A program made the translations under genes and the position numbers. The notes under the pieces were generated by a model. That model had not been told where the DNA came from and did not search any database. It worked only from the letters and a program-made list of their open reading frames with translations. Below, piece by piece: positions 23,869-32,639 of a DNA stretch of 35,180 bases. The stretch comes from Neorhizobium sp. UBA7851. GTDB lineage: Bacteria > Pseudomonadota > Alphaproteobacteria > Rhizobiales > Rhizobiaceae. How positions within the stretch are numbered: the first letter of the stretch is position 1; each line of letters opens with the position of its first letter. The stretch spans positions 1 to 35,180 of the forward strand of contig DLSX01000079.1 of assembly GCA_002500765.1 (NCBI GenBank). The letters run 5' to 3'.

Positions 23869-26148
23869 TCAAGTTACCAACTCTGGATGCTCGAACGCTT
23901 GCACAGAGGCCGCATAGTCCTCGTCGACTTTTCGAATCCGAACAAGGCACGTCTGGGCGCTGCATCCCTGCGATAACGATGAAGATGGCACATCCAGCGT
24001 CAGAGTATTCGGGTTGCCGTGGCGCTCCAGGTTGCGCTCGAAATCCATGTCGAACCACGCCCCTGTCGAGAGCCGGACCACGCCCGGCATGATGGCGTCG
24101 GAAATCACCACCGCGGAGATGAGCCTGCCGCGTTGGTTATGGATCTCGACCAGATCTCCGTCACGGAGGCCGCAACACTCCGCATCGGAAGGATTGACGA
24201 GAATCGGCTCGCGGCCCTTCACCTTCCCCGCCTTGCTGTGGGGACTGGCATCCAGTTGGCTATGCAGACGCCTCACCGGCTGGTCGGAAATCAGATGAAA
24301 TTGATCATCGCTCTCCCGATTACCCAGCCATTCCGGCGGCTCGAACCATGCAGGGTGGCCCAGGCAGTCGTCGAGGCCGAAACTGTCGACAGTCTCCGAA
24401 AATATCTCGATCTTACCGGACGGCGTTGGAACCGGGTTTGCCGTCGGAGCTTCGCGAAAATCCTGCAGCATCACCACAGGCAGCGCCCCGGGTTTGAGGT
24501 CGAAAAGACCATCTCGCCAGAACTGGTCGAAATTCGGCATTTCGACACCTTTTTCGAGAGAGTTAGCGGCTGTGACGCCATAGAGCCTCCGCAGCCAGCC
24601 TTTCTCATCGAGATTTTCGGAAAAATTGACGCCCATACGTAACGCCAATCCGCAGAAGATATCGAAATCGTTCCGCGCCTGTCCATAAGGTTCAGAAACC
24701 TTACGCATCGCCACGATCAGATCCTCGCCACCGGAAGACGCAATATCATTCCGTTCCAATGGCGTTGTCACCGGCAACACGATATCCGCAAGCTTTGCCG
24801 TCGGTGTCCAGTAGGGCTCGTTGACGATGATCGTTTCCGGCTTCTGCCAGGCCTTCAGCAGGCGGTTCAGATCCTGATGATGGTGAAACGGGTTGCCGCC
24901 GGCCCAGTAGACGAGGCGTATATCCGTATAGCTATGCTCCTTGCCGTTATAGGTGAACCGGGCACCCGGGTTCAGCAACATGTCGGTGATGCGCGCCACA
25001 GGAATGAACGCCTTGACGGGATTGTCGCCCTGCGGAAATGCACCGGACTTGAAGCGCACATTGTCATGGCCGACGGAATTCAGTGCACCATATCCGACGC
25101 CGAAGCCGCCGCCCGGCAATCCGATCTGCCCCAGCATAGCTGCCAGCGTCACCAGCATCCAGAAGGGCTGCTCACCGTGGACCGCCCGCTGCAGCGACCA
25201 GGAGATGTTCAGCATGGTTCGATGGCATGCCATCTCGCGGGCAAGCGACGCGATACGCTCGGCATCGACGCGACAGATCGTGGCAGCCCATTGTGGCGTT
25301 TTGGCTACCCCGTCCGTATCTCCCATCAGATAACCGGAGAACCGGTCATATCCGACACAGTGGCTGCTGAGGAAATTCCGCTGCGCCAGATCTTCGGTGT
25401 GGAGAACATAGGCCAGCGCCAGCATCATCGCGACATCGGTATTGGGTCGGTTGGCGATCCATTCGCTGTCGACCGGCATATTGTCCGAGACCGGGCCGAT
25501 ATTGATGAAACGCGTGCCGTTCTTCTCCATCTCAAGCATTCCAGCAACGACACGGTGCCGCCCCGCCCCGCCGGCTGACATCTGAGCGTTCTTGACCGGC
25601 ACGCCACCGAACGTGACAAAAAGTTCGGTATGCGCGGCCATCACATCAAAGGACGTATGCCGATCCAGCAGGAATTCGGTCGAGCCGATCGCATACGGCA
25701 AGATCACCCGGCCGGCAGCAAGGCTGTAATTGTCCACCGACGACACATAACCGCCGAGGAGGTTGAGAAAGCGATGAACCTGGCTCTGCGCATGGTGGAA
25801 GCGTCCTGCGCTCGCCCAACCATAGGAACCGCCAAATATGGCGTCATTGCCGTGGTCGCGCCGCACCCGATCCAGTTCGGCAGCGAGAAGGTCAAGCGCC
25901 GTATCCCAGCCGACTTCGACAAACGGCTCGCGCCCACGCAAATGCGGATTGGCTCCCGGGCCATTCTCGAGCCAACTCTTGCGGATCGAAGGCTTGCGGA
26001 TCCTTACATCCGTCAGATCTTTGGCCGCCATATGCAATCCGATCGGCGACGGATCGGGATCCTGAGCAAAACCTTGAAGCGCCAGCCCCGCCTGATCGGC
26101 GCTCACTTCGTAGACGCCCCAATGGGCCGCGGTGAATGTCTTCGCCAT
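23869..26148 (-). CDS. Molybdopterin sulfoxide reductase, BisC/TorA/DorA family
   Basis: The 759-residue protein is a full-length DMSO-reductase-superfamily enzyme with bis-MGD molybdenum. It has no N-terminal Fe-S cysteines and no twin-arginine signal, so it is cytoplasmic like biotin sulfoxide reductase. S142 in VDNYSLAAGR is the serine molybdenum ligand of this subgroup, and FGGSYGWASAGRFHHAQ is the pterin-binding start. INISWSLQRA, GGGFGVGYG, YWAGGNPFHHHQD and the C-terminal SQGCSAQTC stretch match the family. It would reduce a sulfoxide or N-oxide. The GntR-type gene ends 20 bp upstream on the same strand, so the two form an operon. The neighbours suggest that the sulfoxide is an amino-acid or peptide derivative rather than free biotin sulfoxide. 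Confidence 0.93.
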   Translation of the reverse strand: MAKTFTAAHWGVYEVSADQAGLALQGFAQDPDPSPIGLHMAAKDLTDVRIRKPSIRKSWLENGPGANPHLRGREPFVEVGWDTALDLLAAELDRVRRDHGNDAIFGGSYGWASAGRFHHAQSQVHRFLNLLGGYVSSVDNYSLAAGRVILPYAIGSTEFLLDRHTSFDVMAAHTELFVTFGGVPVKNAQMSAGGAGRHRVVAGMLEMEKNGTRFINIGPVSDNMPVDSEWIANRPNTDVAMMLALAYVLHTEDLAQRNFLSSHCVGYDRFSGYLMGDTDGVAKTPQWAATICRVDAERIASLAREMACHRTMLNISWSLQRAVHGEQPFWMLVTLAAMLGQIGLPGGGFGVGYGALNSVGHDNVRFKSGAFPQGDNPVKAFIPVARITDMLLNPGARFTYNGKEHSYTDIRLVYWAGGNPFHHHQDLNRLLKAWQKPETIIVNEPYWTPTAKLADIVLPVTTPLERNDIASSGGEDLIVAMRKVSEPYGQARNDFDIFCGLALRMGVNFSENLDEKGWLRRLYGVTAANSLEKGVEMPNFDQFWRDGLFDLKPGALPVVMLQDFREAPTANPVPTPSGKIEIFSETVDSFGLDDCLGHPAWFEPPEWLGNRESDDQFHLISDQPVRRLHSQLDASPHSKAGKVKGREPILVNPSDAECCGLRDGDLVEIHNQRGRLISAVVISDAIMPGVVRLSTGAWFDMDFERNLERHGNPNTLTLDVPSSSLSQGCSAQTCLVRIRKVDEDYAASVQAFEHPELVT

Positions 26149-26168
26149 TGGTGCCGTCCGCCTTCTCT

Positions 26169-26861
26169 TTACTTGACCGGGACCTGCTGCATCTGGCGCC
26201 GCTGCAGCGCCTCGATGACGATACGTGCGCCGTCCTCGATTGCGTGTTCGATGGATTCGCGAGCAGCAACCGCCCTCCGCTCATGCAGCGCAGTCAGAAG
26301 GTCGTCATAGTTATGATGCTCTCCCGTGCCGGACTGGGTCTCCGGATAGAGGTAGTTGAAGCCCGGACCGGCTTTCAGCCACAAAAGCTCGATCACGCCG
26401 AGAAGCGTCGGCATTCGGGCAGCGGCATAAAGCACGAAACGGAATTCCTTGTTCAGCGTCAGCGCAAGGTGCTGGTCCTTGTCGGCCTTGGCGGCGAGAT
26501 ATCGCCTGAGTAGGGCTTTCATCGCCCCGATCTCCTCTGCGGTGATCTGCGATGCCGCGTTGAACGCAGCCAGCCCTTCCACAGATTTGCGGATTTCCGA
26601 AATCTCCGAATATTGCGCAACTGTCATCGTCGGCACTCTGAAGGACTGTGCCGGCTCGGCCGTCAGAACGCCGGAGGCGGCAAAACGCACCAGCGCCTCA
26701 CGCACCGGCGTAATGCTCATGCCGAGCGAATCCGCCAGTTCCTTGGTGACAAGCCGTGTCCCCGGCTCCAGCCGTCCTTCGATCAGGGCTGCGCGGATTT
26801 CATCTTCCACATGCGTAACAAGGCTCTTTCGCGGAGCCGCGTTGAACAAAGATGTACTCAC
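26169..26861 (-). CDS. GntR-family regulator with FCD domain
   Basis: The 230-residue protein has a winged HTH (about 10-75; IRAALIEGRLEPGTRLVTKEL then MSITPVREALVRFAASGVL) and a helical FCD ligand-binding domain (about 85-215). FCD regulators of this size usually sense small organic acids or amino acids and repress catabolic operons. I prefer the GTG at 26861, behind GAGG, over a GTG 23 codons upstream that would include the probable operator. It diverges from the transporter operon and precedes the molybdoenzyme gene, so it can control both. Confidence 0.9.
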   Translation of the reverse strand: MSTSLFNAAPRKSLVTHVEDEIRAALIEGRLEPGTRLVTKELADSLGMSITPVREALVRFAASGVLTAEPAQSFRVPTMTVAQYSEISEIRKSVEGLAAFNAASQITAEEIGAMKALLRRYLAAKADKDQHLALTLNKEFRFVLYAAARMPTLLGVIELLWLKAGPGFNYLYPETQSGTGEHHNYDDLLTALHERRAVAARESIEHAIEDGARIVIEALQRRQMQQVPVK

Positions 26862-26879
26862 AGAGACCTCACCCTTAGA

Positions 26880-26917
26880 AAAATTGCCCGTTTTTTGATG
26901 CGAAATCAAAATTGCCC
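26880..26917. repeat. Direct repeat AAAATTGCCC x2 in the divergent promoter
   Basis: AAAATTGCCC occurs at 26880-26889 and 26908-26917, 28 bases apart, just upstream of the GntR-type start. It may be a regulator site or sequence around its promoter. Confidence 0.5.
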
Positions 26918-26935
26918 ATATCTTGCTCACTCATA

Positions 26936-26948
26936 ATATATCATATAT
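26936..26948. promoter_or_regulatory. Palindrome ATATATCATATAT, candidate GntR operator
   Basis: This perfect 6-1-6 palindrome lies midway between the divergent GntR-type start (26861) and the binding-protein start (27028). It fits the position and short A/T-rich form of FCD-type GntR operators. Its low complexity makes chance occurrence possible. Confidence 0.5.
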
Positions 26949-27027
26949 CTTAGCAGATAATAATAGCCCCCCGAGGATTACACCGACAGGGTATCAAAAA
27001 CCAACTCCAGAGGAAGTGAAGGCCCCC

Positions 27028-28515
27028 ATGAAAAGACTTGCTGCCATTGCGCTCGCTGCATCCATGCTGCTGCCATTCTCGACGTCTATCGCTTCGGCTG
27101 CCGATATCGTTGTCGGGCGCGGCGCCTCCACCACGGCCATGGACCCAGGCTTCCTCAAAGAAAGCGCGACCATTGTCGACAACATCTTCGATACGCTCGT
27201 CATGCGTGACAAGGAGATGAAGCTGGTTCCGGGTCTTGCCACCTCCTGGACCGCGATCGATGACACGACCTGGGAATTCAAGCTGCGCGACGGCGTGAAA
27301 TTCCACAATGGCGAAGCGATGGATGCCGAGGCGGTCAAGTTCACCATCGACCGCGTCATCGATCCGGCCGCCAAGTCGCCGACCGTTTCCTATATCCGCA
27401 CCGTCGAGAGCGTCGAAGTCGTCGATGCGCTGACGGTTCGCATCAAGACCAAGGGCGCAGATCCTCTTCTGCCCACCCGCATGAGCCGCTATCCGGCCTA
27501 TATCGTGCCGCCGAAATACGTGAAGGAAGTCGGCAATGACGTTTTCGCCCGCAAGCCGGTTGGTACGGGGCCATACAAGTTCGTCGAATTCGTTCCCGAC
27601 CAGCACGTCATTCTGGAAGCCAACAAGGATTACTGGCGCGGCGCGCCGTCGATCGACAAGGTGACTTGGCGGGCCATTCCGGATGGCACGGCCCGCATCA
27701 CAGCACTTCTGACCGGTGAAGTCGACCTTATCGAAAACGTCCCCGTCGATATCGCCCCGATGGTCAAGGACAGCCCGGATACCGATCTCGTGCAGGTCAA
27801 GAACGGCGGCCTCACCATCTATCTCGGTCTGGTGATGAGCGAGAAGCCGCTGGACAACGTCAAAGTGCGTCAGGCGCTCAACATGGCGATTGATCGCCAG
27901 TCGATCGTCACCAACATCCTGCAGGGCATGGCATCGCCGCGCGGCACGCAAGTGGGCGCCGCCGACTTCGGCTACAAGGATTTGCCCGTAACCGCCTTTG
28001 ACCCGGCCAAGGCCAAGGCGCTGCTTGCCGAGGCAGGCCTTCCGAATGGTTTCTCGATCAAGATGCAGTCGACCCATCGCTACATGAAGGACAGCGAAGT
28101 CGCCCAGGCGATTGCCCAGCAATTCGGCGATATCGGCGTCAAGATCGATCAGGAAGTGCTCGACTGGTCGGTCTACACCCAGCAGGTGCCGCGCAAAGGT
28201 CCGATCTTCATGCTCGGCTGGGGGTCGACCCAGACGCTCGATGCGGATGCCGCCGTCTATGCGATCTTCAAGACCGGTGAGCCATACTCGACCGCCTCCA
28301 TCCCTGAACTCGACAAGCTGCTCGATGAAAGCCGTGCGATCGTCGATCCTGTCAAGCGTGGTGAAGTGCTGGCGCAGATCCAGGATCTCGCGGCCGAACA
28401 GGTGCCGGTCATCCCGCTCTACCAGGAGGACGCCCTTTACGGTAAGGCTAAATCGGTGTCGTTCGAGGGTCGCCCGGATGCCCGTATCCCGATCTTCGAC
28501 ATCAAGAAGCAGTAA
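27028..28515 (+). CDS. ABC transporter substrate-binding protein, peptide/nickel family (SBP_bac_5)
   Basis: The 495-residue protein has a signal peptide of about 24 residues (MKRLAAIALAASMLLPF to SA-ADIVVG). The family 5 fold follows: LVPGLATSWTAIDDTTWEFKLRDGVKFHNGE near 65-95, GTGPYKFVEF near 170 and VRQALNMAIDRQ near 285. It captures a peptide-like or glutathione-like substrate in the periplasm for the two permeases encoded next. AGAGGAAG precedes the ATG at 27028; the frame is open further upstream but only through the promoter region. It is the first gene of the plus-strand operon that faces the GntR-type gene. Confidence 0.95.
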   Translation: MKRLAAIALAASMLLPFSTSIASAADIVVGRGASTTAMDPGFLKESATIVDNIFDTLVMRDKEMKLVPGLATSWTAIDDTTWEFKLRDGVKFHNGEAMDAEAVKFTIDRVIDPAAKSPTVSYIRTVESVEVVDALTVRIKTKGADPLLPTRMSRYPAYIVPPKYVKEVGNDVFARKPVGTGPYKFVEFVPDQHVILEANKDYWRGAPSIDKVTWRAIPDGTARITALLTGEVDLIENVPVDIAPMVKDSPDTDLVQVKNGGLTIYLGLVMSEKPLDNVKVRQALNMAIDRQSIVTNILQGMASPRGTQVGAADFGYKDLPVTAFDPAKAKALLAEAGLPNGFSIKMQSTHRYMKDSEVAQAIAQQFGDIGVKIDQEVLDWSVYTQQVPRKGPIFMLGWGSTQTLDADAAVYAIFKTGEPYSTASIPELDKLLDESRAIVDPVKRGEVLAQIQDLAAEQVPVIPLYQEDALYGKAKSVSFEGRPDARIPIFDIKKQ

Positions 28516-28521
28516 TCGCGC

Positions 28522-29361
28522 ATGACCCGGTTCTGGAATGTCAGGGACAACGCAGATGCGATATTTGCCACGTTCCTTCTGGTCGCGGTTCTGGCGCTTT
28601 GCGTCATCGTGCCATTGCTCTGGCCGATCGATCCGGTGCGCGGAACCCTGACCGCGACATTCAAGCCACCGCTCTCCGTCATCGGCGGAGAGCTTCATCC
28701 TTTGGGAACAGACCAGCTCGGGCGGGATCTTCTCGCTCGGCTCGGCCTTGGAACGGCAATCTCGCTGTCGATCGTTCTTGCCGCCTCTGTCATCTCCGTC
28801 GTGCTCGGCACAACTCTGGGAATGATCGCCGGCTATTATCGCGGCTGGTTCGACATCATCATCATGCGGGCCGTCGACGTGCAGCTCGCCATTCCCTTCA
28901 TTCTGCTGATCCTGCTGATCGTTGCCGTCGTCGGACCGAGCATGGGCAATCTCGTGGCCGTGCTCGGCGTCACCGGCTGGGCGGTCTTTGCCCGCGTCGC
29001 CCGCGCCAAGACGCTCGAAATCCGCGAACTGGAGTATATCGATGCGTCGCGCTCCATCGGCCTCTCAGACATGGTCATCATCTTCCGCCACGTTCTGCCC
29101 AATATCGTCGGGCCGATCACGGTGCTGATGACACTCGACCTGCCGCGCCTCATCATTCTCGAAGCGTCCGTCGGCTTCCTCGGCCTTGGCGTACAGCCGC
29201 CGACCCCGACGCTTGGCAACCTGATCGGTGAAGGTCGTTCCTTCATCCTGCTCGCCAACTGGCTGGTGCTCTATCCGGGCCTTGTCATCGGCGCGCTGGT
29301 GATTGGCTGCAATCTGATCGGTGACTGGCTCGTACGACGTGCCGACAGCAGGAATGCGTGA
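28522..29361 (+). CDS. ABC transporter permease, DppC/GsiD type
   Basis: The 279-residue permease has six membrane helices. HPLGTDQLGRDLLARLG is the DppC signature after helix 1, and the EAA loop is YIDASRSIGLSDMVIIFRHVLPN. It partners the next permease. It starts 6 bp after the binding-protein stop. The order here is C-type before B-type, the reverse of the usual dpp/gsi order. Confidence 0.94.
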   Translation: MTRFWNVRDNADAIFATFLLVAVLALCVIVPLLWPIDPVRGTLTATFKPPLSVIGGELHPLGTDQLGRDLLARLGLGTAISLSIVLAASVISVVLGTTLGMIAGYYRGWFDIIIMRAVDVQLAIPFILLILLIVAVVGPSMGNLVAVLGVTGWAVFARVARAKTLEIRELEYIDASRSIGLSDMVIIFRHVLPNIVGPITVLMTLDLPRLIILEASVGFLGLGVQPPTPTLGNLIGEGRSFILLANWLVLYPGLVIGALVIGCNLIGDWLVRRADSRNA

Positions 29362-30287
29362 AGAACATGAAGACCTTGAGCTTTATCACCGGACGAGCAC
29401 TACAGGGCCTCGTCGTCATGTTCGGCGTCTCGGCCATCGTGTTTTTCGCCCTTTTTCTGACCGGGGATCCGGCAGCTCTGATGATGTCGCCTGAAGCGTC
29501 GCGCGAGGAAATCGAGGCTTTCCGTCAGGCAATGGGGTTTAACGACCCCATCTGGGTTCAGTACGGACGTTTTCTGGCGAGCGCCATGACCGGAGAACTG
29601 GGCACATCGCTCCGTTTCCAGCGCCCGGCGCTTGACCTTTTGATCGAACGCCTGCCGGCGACGGCACTTCTGGCCATCACCGCGCTGGTGTGGAGCTCTC
29701 TGCTTGGCTTCCTGCTGGGCACGATCGCGGCAGTGCGCAAGAACAGCGCCATCGATTTCGCCATCCGCGTCATCTCGCTGCTTGGCCAGGCCATTCCGGT
29801 GTTCTGGCTGGCACTGCTGCTGATCATCTTCTTCTCGCTCAAGATGCGCTGGCTCCCGTCGAGCGGCATCGGCTCGGCATGGCATCTGATCATGCCGTCC
29901 ATCGCGCTCGGCGCCTATTATCTCAGCGCCATCACGCGATTGGTGCGTGCAAGTCTCATTGAGGTTCTCGGCGAAAACTATATCCGCACCGCCCGCGCCA
30001 AGGGTATCTCGTCCTGGCGCATCATTGTTCATCACGCATTGCGCAACGCGCTGATCCCGGTCATTACCGTCCAGGGCATGTATTTCGCATCGCTCCTCGG
30101 AGGCGCGCTGGTGACGGAGATCATCTTCGCATGGCCGGGTATCGGCCGGCTGGCGGTCGAGGCGATCCAGAATCGCGATTTTCCGGTCGTTCAGGCAGTG
30201 GTGCTGTTTGCCGCCGCCGTGTTCGTCATCGTCAATTTTCTGGTCGATCTCGCCTATGTCTGGCTCAACCCGAGGATCAGGCTGTGA
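29358..30287 (+). CDS. ABC transporter permease, DppB/GsiC type
   Basis: The 309-residue permease has six helices, the periplasmic loop with GDPAALMMSPEAS and YGRFLASAMTGELG, and the EAA loop YIRTARAKGISSWRIIVHHALRN. A GTG overlaps the preceding stop (GTGA); an ATG three codons later is an alternative start. Its own stop overlaps the GTG of the M20-fold gene, so the transporter and enzymes are made together. Confidence 0.94.
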   Translation: MKNMKTLSFITGRALQGLVVMFGVSAIVFFALFLTGDPAALMMSPEASREEIEAFRQAMGFNDPIWVQYGRFLASAMTGELGTSLRFQRPALDLLIERLPATALLAITALVWSSLLGFLLGTIAAVRKNSAIDFAIRVISLLGQAIPVFWLALLLIIFFSLKMRWLPSSGIGSAWHLIMPSIALGAYYLSAITRLVRASLIEVLGENYIRTARAKGISSWRIIVHHALRNALIPVITVQGMYFASLLGGALVTEIIFAWPGIGRLAVEAIQNRDFPVVQAVVLFAAAVFVIVNFLVDLAYVWLNPRIRL

Positions 30288-31633
30288 TTTCCGAGGAGAT
30301 TTTCGAGGCTGCTCTGGGGCTGACACAGGAATGGTGTGCAATTCCGTCGGTCAAGGATGATTACGCGCAGATTTTGCGGCAGGCCAGCGCCATCGTCGAC
30401 TGGCTGAAAAGAGAGCTTGGCGCGGTGATCGTCTCCGCCACCGCCTCCGACCGGCGGCCGCCCGTCATTCACGCACGGCTGGATGTGGGCGCACAAAAGA
30501 CCGTCATCCTTTACAACATGTATGACGTGATGCCCGCCTCCCCGGAAGGCTGGTCGGTCAATCCGTTCAAGGGCGGCATCGTCGATCTGCCGGAGATCGG
30601 CGACAGCTTCGTCGCGCGCGGTGCAGAAAACAACAAGGGGCCGCTTGCAGGCATGCTTCTCGCCGTCAAGGGGCTTGCCGATGCAGGCAGACTTTCCGTC
30701 AACGTCGAGTTCCTGATCGATGGCGAGGAGGAGAGCGGCAGCGGCGCGATGCGCGACTATCTGGCAGATCCCGGATGCCCCGTGCGGAAAAGCGCCTCGG
30801 CGATCTTTCCGTCCTTCTGCGAATATGGCGGCGGCGCGCCGCGTGTCTATCTCGGTTTCTCAGGCATTGCCAAGGGCGAGGTTCGGGTCGAGGGAGGCGC
30901 ATGGGGCGGCCCCAAAGCCGCCATCCATTCCAGCAATGCGCCATGGATTGCCAATCCTGCGAGCCGGCTGGTCGAAGCCTTGTCCCTGATCGGCAAGCCC
31001 GCGACCGGGGAACTGGCAAAGATTGCAATCGACGCCGAAGCCGCAGGGATTATCGAGGTTCTGGCAAAGGCCTTCGATCCGGCAGCCGAACTGCGCTTCC
31101 GAAGGACTGAATGTTTCTCGCTGGAAGGCGATGCACAGACGCTGCTCGAGCACGTCCTTTCAACCGCATCCTTCAACATATCGGGTCTCGAGAGCATGCC
31201 TCTCGGATCCGATGGAGTGATCCCGTACGGTGCGCGTGCGACTTTCGAGCTGCGGACACCCCCTTCGCTTGACCCGGCAGATTTTCTCGGCCGATACCGG
31301 GTTGCGCTTGGAAATACGCCGGGTGTCGCTCTGAATGTCGCCGACAGCTATGCCGGATTCCGTTTTTCCGCGGCTGCCGCCGGTGTTCCGGCTCTCCTCA
31401 AAAGCTATGAGGCAACGGGCAATGCCGCGCCGCAGATCTGGCCATGGGCAATCGGCGCCGCGCCCGCCTATGCATTTGCGCGCCATGCAAATTCCTTCCT
31501 GCTCGCCGGCGCCGGCCGCGGTGGCAATGCGCATGGCATCGATGAGTTCATGACGCTTGAAGGTTTTCGACGTTTCATCCAGTCAATCGCGCTCTGGCTC
31601 GAACACATCGCGGAAGAAACGGAGGAAGCGTGA
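30284..31633 (+). CDS. M20-fold peptidase/deacylase homologue with altered metal site
   Basis: The 449-residue protein is plainly of the M20 (ArgE/DapE/carnosinase) fold, with catalytic and lid domains. However, the metal ligands are unusual. The metal His of the GHYDV or NHYDV motif is M79 (YNMYDVMP; D81 kept). The bridging Asp of RGxxDDKG is Asn (RGAENNKG, N116-N117). The third-motif Asp of SDNYW appears as S177 in FPSFCEYGG. E149/E150 (DGEEESGSG) and the last His, H417 (NAHGIDEF), remain. So about three of five ligands differ from carnosinase-type enzymes by eye alignment. It may be a metal-poor hydrolase, bind one metal, or have become a binding protein. GTG start, coupled to the permease stop. 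Confidence 0.85.
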   Translation: MISEEIFEAALGLTQEWCAIPSVKDDYAQILRQASAIVDWLKRELGAVIVSATASDRRPPVIHARLDVGAQKTVILYNMYDVMPASPEGWSVNPFKGGIVDLPEIGDSFVARGAENNKGPLAGMLLAVKGLADAGRLSVNVEFLIDGEEESGSGAMRDYLADPGCPVRKSASAIFPSFCEYGGGAPRVYLGFSGIAKGEVRVEGGAWGGPKAAIHSSNAPWIANPASRLVEALSLIGKPATGELAKIAIDAEAAGIIEVLAKAFDPAAELRFRRTECFSLEGDAQTLLEHVLSTASFNISGLESMPLGSDGVIPYGARATFELRTPPSLDPADFLGRYRVALGNTPGVALNVADSYAGFRFSAAAAGVPALLKSYEATGNAAPQIWPWAIGAAPAYAFARHANSFLLAGAGRGGNAHGIDEFMTLEGFRRFIQSIALWLEHIAEETEEA

Positions 31634-32613
31634 ACACCATCCGTCATCTTTCCCGCAAGGATACCATCGAAGCCGGCGCCCTGGATTGGCAGGCAGCCGT
31701 CACGGATGTGGAAGCCACGCTCCGGCTTTTGCGCGGCGGCGAAGCCGGCATGGTCGCCGAAAGCGTCATGCCTCTGGGAGCGGATCCCCGCAACAAGGCC
31801 TATGGCCTGCCGGCCTTCGTCGGCGGCACCTATGATGCCGCCGGACTGAAATGGACCGTGCATCGGGCGGAGCCGATCGGCGACCTGCCGAGTATCAGCA
31901 GCACGACAGTCATCAACCGCCTGTCCGATGGCGCACCGCTCGGCAGCGTTGAAAGCGCACTTCTGACCCGCATGCGCACCGCAGCCGTCTCGGCCGCGGC
32001 GATAAAGGCGCTGAAGCCGAACGGCATCAGATCTGTTGCGCTTCTTGGTGCCGGCGCCCATGCACAGACCCATCTCGACATGCTGCGCGCCCTGTTTGCG
32101 GACCTTGAAGCGATCCATCTGTGGAATCGCACGCGATCAAACCTGGAGCCCCTGCTAAAACAGGCCGCAAACGGTCCCACCCGTGTCTCGCCCCATGCTG
32201 ATTGGCGTGATGCGACTGCTGATGCGGATGTCGTCATCTGCTGCACGTCCTCGCCGCAACCGTTTCTGGACAGATCCGCGGTCAGGCCCGGACGGCTGAT
32301 CATGCAGATCGGCTTCCACGAGGTCATGTTCGAAACGATCGCCGCAACCGATCTCGTCACCGTCGATCTCTGGGGCGATTTTGCGAACAAGAGCGCCAAA
32401 AGCCTGTTCCAGATGTACCGCGCCGGAGAATTTTCGTCCGGGCAGGTCGCAGCGGATCTTCCCGCATTGCTGCTGGACAAATGGTGCCCTCCACCGGAGG
32501 CATCACTCTACTTCTCCAGCTTCGGCCTCAACGTCTTCGACATCGCCTTTGCCGCACGTGTCCTGCGGCAGGCGAACGCGCTGAACATAGGCATTCTCCT
32601 GCCCTCCATCTGA
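31630..32613 (+). CDS. Ornithine cyclodeaminase / mu-crystallin family protein
   Basis: The 327-residue protein has the family's dimerisation and Rossmann domains. K74 (GLKWTVHR) and R116 (TRMRTAA) are the substrate-binding residues, and LLGAGAHAQTHLD (138-150) binds NAD(P). The catalytic Asp of true ornithine cyclodeaminase, in the GxD segment, is absent; the sequence there is IGFHEVMFE (F229, H230). This favours an imine (ketimine) reductase or amino-acid dehydrogenase role, as in mu-crystallin and its relatives. GTG start overlapping the M20-fold stop. Its product probably acts on what the M20-fold protein releases. Confidence 0.88.
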   Translation: MNTIRHLSRKDTIEAGALDWQAAVTDVEATLRLLRGGEAGMVAESVMPLGADPRNKAYGLPAFVGGTYDAAGLKWTVHRAEPIGDLPSISSTTVINRLSDGAPLGSVESALLTRMRTAAVSAAAIKALKPNGIRSVALLGAGAHAQTHLDMLRALFADLEAIHLWNRTRSNLEPLLKQAANGPTRVSPHADWRDATADADVVICCTSSPQPFLDRSAVRPGRLIMQIGFHEVMFETIAATDLVTVDLWGDFANKSAKSLFQMYRAGEFSSGQVAADLPALLLDKWCPPPEASLYFSSFGLNVFDIAFAARVLRQANALNIGILLPSI

Positions 32614-32639
32614 TACGCATTGCCTGAAAGGATCCGGCC

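Noticed and set aside
26950..28698. A 582-codon open frame antisense to the substrate-binding protein
   Set aside because: Same shadow effect; no start context or domain, and it crosses the boundary of two real genes.
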